A stretch of 64,000 nt of DNA from Pseudomonadota bacterium (lineage in GTDB: Bacteria; Pseudomonadota; Alphaproteobacteria; Rhizobiales; Rhizobiaceae): the NCBI GenBank assembly GCA_023390055.1, contig JAEWDP010000148.1, forward strand, positions 1-64,000. The letters are read 5' to 3'. Below the pieces are notes generated by a model. That model saw only the letters and a list, made by a program, of their open reading frames with translations, ran no database searches and was not told where the DNA came from. Of the stretch, positions 8,920 through 15,764 are shown one piece after another (position 1 is the stretch's first letter; the number at the start of each line of letters is the position of its first letter). The translations under genes and the position numbers were made by a program.

Positions 8920-9843
8920 ATGACGATAACCGAAACCGTTTCCTTGGCGCAGCAAGAACAACACCGCCAGACCCTGGTGGATCGCCTCAGATTCATGCTG
9001 CCGCGGATCGTACTTGCCCCGTCTTTCGCCATCACACTCATCTTCGTTTATGGATTTATTCTATGGACGGTTTACCTTTCCTTCACACGTTCACGAATTT
9101 TGCCCGTGTACGAGATTGTCGGTTTCGACGCCTACATTCGTCTGTGGTCGCAGCCCAACTGGTATATGGCGATCAAAAACCTCGCGATATTTGGTGTTCT
9201 CTATATCGGATTCTGTCTTGCAATCGGCTTGTTTATCGCCATTTTGCTGGATCAGCGCATTCGCGCCGAAGGACTCCTGCGTCCGATATTCCTTTACCCG
9301 ATGGCACTTTCCTTTGTGGTCACCGGGACTGCCTGGAAATGGTTCCTCAATCCTGGTCTTGGTCTAGAAAGGACAATGCACAACCTGGGTTGGGAGAGTT
9401 TCAAGTTTGACTGGCTCGTCAATACCGATATGGCGATCTACACCATCGTGATCGCTGGCGTCTGGCAAGCTTCGGGCTTTGTAATGGCGATGTTCCTGGC
9501 CGGGTTGCGCGGCATTGATGGCGAGATTATCAAGGCGGCACAAATTGACGGTGCAACGACGTTCGCAATCTACCGGCGTATAATAATACCTCTTCTTCGG
9601 CCAGTCTTCCTGTCGGCGATCATCGTGCTCGCACATATGGCGATCAAATCCTATGATCTTGTGATTGCGTTGACAGGTGGTGGCCCCGGCAATGCAACTG
9701 AATTGCCGTCAACATTCATGTATTCATACACATTCACCCGCAGTCAGATGGCAGTTGGTTCTGCCAGTGCGGTGATGATGCTGATGGGCATAACCGCAAT
9801 CATCGTTCCCTATCTCTATTCCGAACTCAGGGAGAAGCGTTGA
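8920..9843 (+). CDS. sugar ABC transporter permease, MalF/GtsB type
   Basis: A 307-residue inner-membrane permease with six hydrophobic segments. The EAA loop, which contacts the ATPase, reads EIIKAAQIDGATTFAIYRRI. The start ATG 8920 (MTITETVS) follows GGAGG; another ATG at 8916 is in a different frame. Its stop overlaps the next start (ATGA at 9843), so the two permeases are translationally coupled and probably form a heterodimer. Confidence 0.9.
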   Translation: MTITETVSLAQQEQHRQTLVDRLRFMLPRIVLAPSFAITLIFVYGFILWTVYLSFTRSRILPVYEIVGFDAYIRLWSQPNWYMAIKNLAIFGVLYIGFCLAIGLFIAILLDQRIRAEGLLRPIFLYPMALSFVVTGTAWKWFLNPGLGLERTMHNLGWESFKFDWLVNTDMAIYTIVIAGVWQASGFVMAMFLAGLRGIDGEIIKAAQIDGATTFAIYRRIIIPLLRPVFLSAIIVLAHMAIKSYDLVIALTGGGPGNATELPSTFMYSYTFTRSQMAVGSASAVMMLMGITAIIVPYLYSELREKR

Positions 9844-10724
9844 TGAGTGCTGCAACGGAAACCGCAAGCGCCGGCTCGGCTAGAACCGCGCGCATTGTGA
9901 TCTATACATTACTTATCGTGTTGGCTGCGATCTATCTGCTGCCACTCTATGTCATGTTGACGACGTCACTGAAGTCGCTGAATGAGATTCGTGCTGGAAA
10001 CATGCTGGCGCTTCCGCGCGATCCGTCTCTTGCGTCATGGTTCAAGGCCTGGAATGGGGCCTGTATCGGTGTGACCTGCGAGGGCATAAAAGGTTATTTC
10101 TGGAATTCTCTGCGGATGGTCGTGCCTGCCGTGGCGATCTCTACGATTCTTGGGGCTCTTAACGGATATGTTCTGACCAAATGGCGGTTTCCGGGGCACA
10201 AGATTGTCTTTGGACTTATGCTGTTTGCCTGCTTTATTCCATTTCAGGCTGTTCTCATTCCCATGGCTCGGGTTCTGGGCATTCTCGGCCTGGCAAATTC
10301 GACTACTGGCCTGATTTTCGTGCATGTTGTCTACGGTCTCGGCTTTACCACACTCTTTTTCCGTAACTATTATGAAGCATTCCCCGATGAGCTGGTGAAG
10401 GCGGCCATGATCGACGGGGCCGGGTTCTTCAAGATATTCTGGCGTATTCTCCTGCCCAGTTCTGGCCCCATCATTGTGGTCACCGTCATCTATCAGTTCA
10501 CCAATATCTGGAACGATTTCCTGTTCGGTGTCTCGTTTTCGTCGGGATCTGCCTCACCGATGACGGTTGCGCTGAACAACCTTGTTTCCTCCTCAACAGG
10601 CGTGAAAGAATACAATGTTGACATGGCTGCAGCGGTGTTTGCCGCGTTGCCGACGCTGCTCGTTTATGTTGTTGCAGGGCGTTATTTTGTGCGCGGTCTG
10701 ATGGCCGGCGCGGTCAAGGGATAA
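9843..10724 (+). CDS. sugar ABC transporter permease, MalG/GtsC type
   Basis: A 293-residue six-helix permease with EAA loop ELVKAAMIDGAGFFKIFWRI. The N-terminal periplasmic region carries an insertion with two cysteines (GACIGVTCEGIKGYFWNS), which resembles GtsC proteins and supports the glucose/mannose class. The start is ATG 9843, overlapping the previous stop. The ATPase gene follows 6 bp downstream. Confidence 0.9.
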   Translation: MSAATETASAGSARTARIVIYTLLIVLAAIYLLPLYVMLTTSLKSLNEIRAGNMLALPRDPSLASWFKAWNGACIGVTCEGIKGYFWNSLRMVVPAVAISTILGALNGYVLTKWRFPGHKIVFGLMLFACFIPFQAVLIPMARVLGILGLANSTTGLIFVHVVYGLGFTTLFFRNYYEAFPDELVKAAMIDGAGFFKIFWRILLPSSGPIIVVTVIYQFTNIWNDFLFGVSFSSGSASPMTVALNNLVSSSTGVKEYNVDMAAAVFAALPTLLVYVVAGRYFVRGLMAGAVKG

Positions 10725-10730
10725 TTGCAA

Positions 10731-11837
10731 ATGAGCTTTCTTCAGGTCAGCAACCTCAGCAAGAAGATCGGTAACAACGAAGTTCTGAAGAATATTAGTA
10801 TAGAGCTAGAAAAAGGCGGCTTTCTGGTACTTGTCGGCCCGTCAGGCTGTGGTAAGTCAACGTTGCTCAATGCGATTGCCGGGCTGATACCAGTAACTTC
10901 GGGTGACATCGCCGTCGACGGACAGGTCATCAATGACCTGCATCCATCAAAGCGTGATATTGCGATGGTTTTTCAAAGCTATGCGCTCTATCCCAATATG
11001 ACGGTTGAAGAAAATATCGGTTTCTCACTGGAGATGAGGGGTGTCGCAAAGGACGCTCGAATAGAAGCAATCCATAGCGTCGCGAAGACGTTGCAGATCG
11101 AGCACCTACTCGAGCGGCGTCCGAGCCAACTGTCGGGGGGGCAGCGTCAGCGTGTGGCGATGGGGCGGGCGCTTGTTCGTCAACCACGCGTGTTTCTGTT
11201 TGACGAGCCACTATCCAATCTGGATGCCAAGCTGCGTGTTGAAATGCGTGCCGAAATAAAGTCGTTGCACCGGAATACGAATGCAACAATCGTTTACGTG
11301 ACGCATGATCAGATCGAGGCCATGACGCTTGCCACAAAGATCGTCGTTTTGAAAGAAGGAGCGATCCAGCAGGTTGGAACGCCTGCGGAAATATACAATC
11401 GGCCAGCCAATCTCTTCGTCGCTGATTTTATGGGCTCTCCGGCCATGAACATGCTGAAAGGCCAGATCGTGGAAGCCGGCGGCACGCGCCAGATTGCGAT
11501 ATTCAATGATCAGACGCGGATTGCGCTTCCATCCTCGGTCGTCAACAGCAAACCTGTTGACGGTATGGATGTTATCCTTGGCTTGCGACCGGAAGGTATT
11601 ACCGATGAAGGTCTGGTTGATCCTGCAGCGACCTCGGTCGCGAGTATTCAGGCGGATGTCAATCTTGTGGAGCCTACAGGCTCGGATACATTCGTGAAGG
11701 CCGGGCTTCAGGGAACAGAATTCATCGGACGCGTTCGTGCAGATGTGGCGATCGCTCCACAGCAGCGCTTCACCTTTGCGTTAAATCTCGACAAGGCTGT
11801 AGTCTTTGACCCAACAAGTGGAGAGCGTTTGAGCTAG
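10731..11837 (+). CDS. sugar ABC transporter ATPase, MalK/UgpC type
   Basis: A 368-residue ATPase with Walker A GPSGCGKST, signature LSGGQRQRVAMGR, Walker B VFLFDEPLSNLD and switch histidine in THDQ. A C-terminal TOBE/OB regulatory domain follows from about residue 240, as in MalK. It closes the sugar importer operon. The start is ATG 10731; a TTG two codons upstream is also in frame. Confidence 0.92.
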   Translation: MSFLQVSNLSKKIGNNEVLKNISIELEKGGFLVLVGPSGCGKSTLLNAIAGLIPVTSGDIAVDGQVINDLHPSKRDIAMVFQSYALYPNMTVEENIGFSLEMRGVAKDARIEAIHSVAKTLQIEHLLERRPSQLSGGQRQRVAMGRALVRQPRVFLFDEPLSNLDAKLRVEMRAEIKSLHRNTNATIVYVTHDQIEAMTLATKIVVLKEGAIQQVGTPAEIYNRPANLFVADFMGSPAMNMLKGQIVEAGGTRQIAIFNDQTRIALPSSVVNSKPVDGMDVILGLRPEGITDEGLVDPAATSVASIQADVNLVEPTGSDTFVKAGLQGTEFIGRVRADVAIAPQQRFTFALNLDKAVVFDPTSGERLS

Positions 11838-12252
11838 GTGATCGCCTTCGATATAACCTGACGGCAAGTTTTTCCTGTCCGGGCCAATTTCCTGGTCGAT
11901 ACAACGCGTCATCTGAGAACCAGGCGGACCATGGCGATGCGGGTCGTGAAGGCAGGCTCCGGTGGTGGCTTTGCGCTCCGGAGGTCGGTCGACTTTTCGT
12001 CTCGTCGAATTTGAGCTGCGATCGGGTGGCGGGTGAGACTTCACGCGAAAGCGAGCCCTTGGAGCAGGAATTCCTTGTGCCTGAAGGGAAATTCCCCCAT
12101 TTAGGGAGGAGCAATTCCAAATCAAAGGCATCAAAGTATTGGCCGCATTAGCAAAAGAGGCTACAACTCACCTGTGCTACATTAGCAAGGGCGGGATAAA
12201 TGAGGCTTTCTGCCGGCGCATCCACGTGCTTGGTCGCTGAGGGGACAATCTA
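11838..12252. other. 415-bp intergenic region, no supported gene
   Basis: A minus-strand frame is open over 11781-12134 but has no ribosome binding site and no recognisable composition. Short C/G-tract inverted repeats near 12075-12110 (GGGAAATTCCC and a CTCCC/GGGGG pair) hint at a decayed repeat. No GSR-type promoter was found in front of the kinase that follows. Confidence 0.35.
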
Positions 12253-13962
12253 GTGCGGGAACTGTTCCGGCTGTCGCGAATCTTTCCAACGGCCTCGATT
12301 GGCGTGTACCTGGTAGCGTTGTCGACTGTGGTCGCTATTCCGTTGGTGGTTTATGTTGTGTTCCTCATGCTGGAGCTGGAACAGCGGGATCGCGAGATCT
12401 TGGCAGGAAGCACGGCAGAGGACGCGCAGATGGTAGCGCGGTCTATGGACAGAGCCCTCCAGGACATGACGACCACCTTGCGGGTGCTTGCTACATCACC
12501 GGAACTTGAAGAGGGAAATCTACAAGCGTTTCACAATCGCACGCAGAACAGTCTTCGCTCCAACTCCGTATACGTGCTCGCTGTTGATGCCGACGGTCAA
12601 CAGTTGTTGAACACGCGTGTGCCCTTCGGCACCCCATTGAAGAAAATCTCCGATCCGGAATCGCTTTCAGAGGCGCTGAAGAATGGGGTTACCCAGGTCT
12701 CCGACGTCTTCTTTGGTGCGACAAGCAGCCAGTTCGTCTTCAACGTGACAATGCCTTTGTCCGCGGATGTCGCACGGGTATCCGGCATTGCAGCTTTGAT
12801 TATGACCCAGAATGCGGCCAGTCTGGAGCGGCTCATCTCCACGGAAGGTCTCCCGCCTGGATGGTCCGTGGCCATCGCGGATGGAACCGGCAAGGTGGTT
12901 ACGGCGATTGGCGAAAGTAATGCATCACCAATCAGTTCGTTTCCGAAGGAAACACTAAAGCTGATGTCGGGAATAAACGGCACCATTGAGGATGTGGGTG
13001 GTGAACCAAGGCAGATGTACGGATACGCCCAGGTTGTGGGGTCCCCCTGGAGAGCGGTCGTCTGGGGTCCAATCGAAACTGCACAGGCCGCAATCATTAC
13101 GACATCACGGCAATTGATTACCGGTAGCTTCCTGTTTCTCGGGATCGGCATGCTGTGTGGATATCTTATCGCGCGCCAACTTCGCATCCCGATACGGCAA
13201 ATTGCCGACATGGCTGAACGAATTGGCAAGGGAGAGATCGTGTCGCCGGTAGAGACTCGTATCCGCGAGGCGAGCCAGATTTCTGTTGCTCTATCCAACG
13301 CCTCGTTCGACCGCAGTCAGGCCGAAGACAGGATGCATCTTATCCTTCATGAGCTTGTTCATAGAACCAAGAACATACTTACACTTGTCCAGGCAATGAT
13401 CAGGCAACTAGCGCGCCAAGAGACTAATATGGAGGAGTTTCAAAAGGCGATATCCGCTCGAATTCAGGGATTAGGCAAATCGATCGAAGCTCTGGCAAGT
13501 GAACAGTGGGGCGGTGTACCCCTTAAGCGGCTGGTGGAAATTCAGCTGGATACGTTTGCGGAAGTGGCGGATAGGGTTGAGATTGTGGGAGAGGATTTTA
13601 CCTTACGGGCGGAGGCTGTTCAAAACCTTGGCCTTGTTCTCCATGAGCTTATCACAAATTCCATCAAGTACGGCGCCCTGTCAGTGCCGGAGGGGCGGAT
13701 CCGTGTGTCCTGGACCCAAGATGATCCGTCAAACCCAAGCTCCCTCTTGCACCTCAAGTGGCAGGAGGTTGGAGGGCCACCTGCGCAGGAACCAGCTCAA
13801 ACCGGTTTTGGTACGACAATCATCAAACGCCATGCAGCTGCGGCATTTGGTGGCCAGGTGGATATCCAGTACCTTGGCACCGGCTTGGTATGGACACTCA
13901 TGGCACCTCTGGAAGCATTCGAACGTGGCCGGGCCGACACACTTGAGGACTTGTTGATCTGA
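12253..13962 (+). CDS. membrane-bound HWE-family sensor histidine kinase
   Basis: A 569-residue kinase starting at GTG 12253. It has an N-terminal membrane helix (residues about 15-37), a long periplasmic Cache-like sensor domain (about 40-285), a second helix (about 292-312) and a HAMP-like linker. The kinase core is of the HWE type: HELVHRTKN (phospho-acceptor probably His370), LVLHELITNSIKYGALS and the WxE motif WQEVGGPP. In alphaproteobacteria many HWE kinases feed the PhyR general stress pathway. Its place beside GSR-type promoters makes that likely, but nothing here fixes the signal. Confidence 0.85.
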   Translation: MRELFRLSRIFPTASIGVYLVALSTVVAIPLVVYVVFLMLELEQRDREILAGSTAEDAQMVARSMDRALQDMTTTLRVLATSPELEEGNLQAFHNRTQNSLRSNSVYVLAVDADGQQLLNTRVPFGTPLKKISDPESLSEALKNGVTQVSDVFFGATSSQFVFNVTMPLSADVARVSGIAALIMTQNAASLERLISTEGLPPGWSVAIADGTGKVVTAIGESNASPISSFPKETLKLMSGINGTIEDVGGEPRQMYGYAQVVGSPWRAVVWGPIETAQAAIITTSRQLITGSFLFLGIGMLCGYLIARQLRIPIRQIADMAERIGKGEIVSPVETRIREASQISVALSNASFDRSQAEDRMHLILHELVHRTKNILTLVQAMIRQLARQETNMEEFQKAISARIQGLGKSIEALASEQWGGVPLKRLVEIQLDTFAEVADRVEIVGEDFTLRAEAVQNLGLVLHELITNSIKYGALSVPEGRIRVSWTQDDPSNPSSLLHLKWQEVGGPPAQEPAQTGFGTTIIKRHAAAAFGGQVDIQYLGTGLVWTLMAPLEAFERGRADTLEDLLI

Positions 13963-14010
13963 AGACCCGCTTGTCGTGCAGCTATCGAGCGTTGATCTTG
14001 CTTGAATTAT

Positions 14011-14205
14011 CTAAAGACGACCGTTTGACAGATCTCGCCCATTAATCGAAGCAGGAATACTGATCTCTTCCTGAGGTGGCCTTGGTAAGGGCAGTTCCAC
14101 GATTTCAGGCAGGAGAACCTGTGCTTCTCCGTGCTGTTCGGATTTTGTCTCTTTCTCTCCCAAGATCCCAGAATTTCTAAGTAGTTGCTGGAAAAAGCTT
14201 TGCAT
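14011..14205 (-). CDS. small hypothetical protein, 64 aa
   Basis: I do not recognise the family. The evidence for a real gene is a strong ribosome binding site (AAGGAG six bases before ATG 14205) and a GSR-like promoter 43 bp upstream. The protein has a short amphipathic N-terminus (MQSFFQQLLRNSG) followed by an acidic, proline-rich tail. It has no membrane segment and no cysteine. It may be one of the many small stress-induced proteins of unknown role in this order. Confidence 0.6.
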   Translation of the reverse strand: MQSFFQQLLRNSGILGEKETKSEQHGEAQVLLPEIVELPLPRPPQEEISIPASINGRDLSNGRL

Positions 14206-14247
14206 CTGCTGCTCCTTAGGTCGGGAAGCTATCGCAAGTGATGTTCT

Positions 14248-14272
14248 AACTCCCCTGCAATGCGATCGTTCC
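14248..14272 (-). promoter_or_regulatory. EcfG-type (GSR) promoter, one mismatch
   Basis: On the minus strand this reads GGAAC-N16-AGTT; the consensus is GGAAC-N16/17-CGTT. It drives the 64-aa gene at 14205 and is back-to-back with the site at 14311. Confidence 0.6.
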
Positions 14273-14310
14273 ACCGACTTGTCCATCGAAACCAAATGTG
14301 ATGGGTGAAT

Positions 14311-14335
14311 GGAACATAATTCCTACAGCTGAGTT
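14311..14335 (+). promoter_or_regulatory. EcfG-type (GSR) promoter upstream of the oxidase cluster, one mismatch
   Basis: GGAAC-N16-AGTT, about 60 bp before the coxB start. The -35 is exact and the -10 differs at one base. It suggests that the whole oxidase cluster is stress-inducible. Confidence 0.55.
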
Positions 14336-14349
14336 GCCCTTGAATGTTG

Positions 14350-14369
14350 ACGGTCGGTTCGCCGACCGT
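14350..14369 (+). promoter_or_regulatory. UUCG-capped hairpin in the coxB leader
   Basis: ACGGTCGG-TTCG-CCGACCGT is a perfect 8-bp stem with the very stable UUCG tetraloop. It lies about 8 nt after the expected transcription start and 26 nt before the start codon, so it could protect the 5' end or modulate initiation. Confidence 0.55.
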
Positions 14370-14395
14370 ACCCGTTCTCGATACGCGAGGTTCAG

Positions 14396-15457
14396 TTGAC
14401 GGGTAGTTCAGTTTCATGCCGGCATCCGTGGCTCCATCATGTCGCACCGAGGCGACCAGCATTTCTGTCGCCACGAGCACTGACGGTGGCAGCGATGGCT
14501 CTTTCATGTGTGATGCTCTCTTCCTGCTCCGGCGTCCAGTCCACGCTGGATCCTGCCGGCCCAGAGGCCACTTCGGTTGCTACGCTCTTTTATGTCATGG
14601 TTATCGGTGGCGGGTTGATCTGGATCGGCGTCATCTGGGTGCTGTTTCATGCCGTGCGGCGCTCTGAGCCGTACTCGGACAAAGGAGCTGGCCGTGTCAT
14701 TTTGTGGTGTGGTGCGATTGTGCCGGTCGTTGTCCTTGCTGGCCTGCTCACTTACGCAGTTTGGCTTATGCCCGACCTGCGTCCCTGGTTTCGCGACGAG
14801 CCAGGTGCCTTTCAGCGTATCGAAGTAAGTGGGGAGCAGTTTTGGTGGAGGATCCGATACCTCGATTTCGATGGCGATGTCGTGCTCGAGACGGCCAATG
14901 AGGTTGTGATGCCGGTCGGCGAGCCCGTGCTATTCATTTTAAGAACTCCTGATGTCATTCATTCATTCTGGATACCTTCCCTTGGTGGGAAAATGGATAT
15001 GATCCCAGGACGAACCAACCAGATGGTCCTCGAGGCAACTCGCCCGGGAAATTATCGCGGCGTATGCGCTGAATTTTGCGGATTATCACACGCCTTGATG
15101 GCATTCTCTGTAAAAGCCCTTTCCGGTCCCGACTTCGACGCCTGGCTGACATCGCGACGATCCGGCGATGCAGTCACGAAAAGTAAAGAGGGCCTGATCC
15201 TCTTCCTTCGACATGGTTGCGACGCATGCCATGCGATCGACGGAACGAAAGCCATGGGGACAATCGGTCCGAACCTATCTGCCTTTGGAGCCCGCCGCAG
15301 CGTAGGGGCCGGGGTTCTTGAGAACACGCCGGACAATATTGCCCGCTTCATCCGACAGCCTCAGGTCGTCAAGCCCGGAGTGCATATGCCGTCATTCGCA
15401 ATGCTGCCTGAGGATGATGTCGAACAAATAGCCCTTTACCTGAAAGGATTGAGATAA
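14396..15457 (+). CDS. cytochrome c oxidase subunit II with fused cytochrome c domain (caa3-type)
   Basis: A 353-residue lipoprotein-type subunit II. The start is TTG 14396, six bases after GAGG; the lipobox LSSC puts the lipidated Cys at 44. Two membrane helices follow (about 61-85 and 100-125), then the CuA domain with ligands His189, Cys224, Cys228, His232 and Met235. A class I cytochrome c domain is fused C-terminally, with CDACH at 275-279 and probable axial Met331. It receives electrons from cytochrome c and passes them through CuA to the subunit I product of the cluster. Confidence 0.9.
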   Translation: MTGSSVSCRHPWLHHVAPRRPAFLSPRALTVAAMALSCVMLSSCSGVQSTLDPAGPEATSVATLFYVMVIGGGLIWIGVIWVLFHAVRRSEPYSDKGAGRVILWCGAIVPVVVLAGLLTYAVWLMPDLRPWFRDEPGAFQRIEVSGEQFWWRIRYLDFDGDVVLETANEVVMPVGEPVLFILRTPDVIHSFWIPSLGGKMDMIPGRTNQMVLEATRPGNYRGVCAEFCGLSHALMAFSVKALSGPDFDAWLTSRRSGDAVTKSKEGLILFLRHGCDACHAIDGTKAMGTIGPNLSAFGARRSVGAGVLENTPDNIARFIRQPQVVKPGVHMPSFAMLPEDDVEQIALYLKGLR

Positions 15458-15764
15458 TGCCCTCGCCATCTTCAAGGGGTCGGCTTTCCGGCAAGTGGAC
15501 GGGGACAGTGAGCCCCCGACAGCAGGATCAACCAAGAAGGGTTGACATCGCGATCATGCGCTACCCCGCACGTGATGCAGCCCGATCATCCTGCACCAAT
15601 ACCGTTCATTCCTTTCGGGCCAGTGAGGCTTCAACGACAGCAGCGTATACGGGAAATATGTCATTCGACAACTTAGGCAAGCACTGCTTGCCTTCTGGCA
15701 ATCACAGAAAGGGCACGGGTGTCCTCACCGATCAGATCGCCGAGGATCTTGCGCGTGAAATGCG
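15458..15764 (+). repeat. dispersed element copy A between coxB and coxA
   Basis: It fills the whole gap between the two oxidase genes. Its left part carries CCGGCAAGTGGA (15488-15499), a block like that at 20.96 kb (CAGGATCAACC), and GTTGACATCGCGATCATGCG (15541-15560, 18 of 20 bases identical to copy B). Its right end, about 15710-15764, runs AAGGGCACG, an imperfect hairpin, then CGCGTGAAAT. The same order occurs in copy B at 39870-39922. A 103-codon frame runs through it, but the homology to copy B, which lacks that frame, argues against a gene. Confidence 0.65.

Noticed and set aside
11781..12134. Minus-strand open frame of 117 codons after the sugar importer
   Set aside because: It overlaps the end of the ATPase gene, lacks a ribosome site and looks non-coding in composition.
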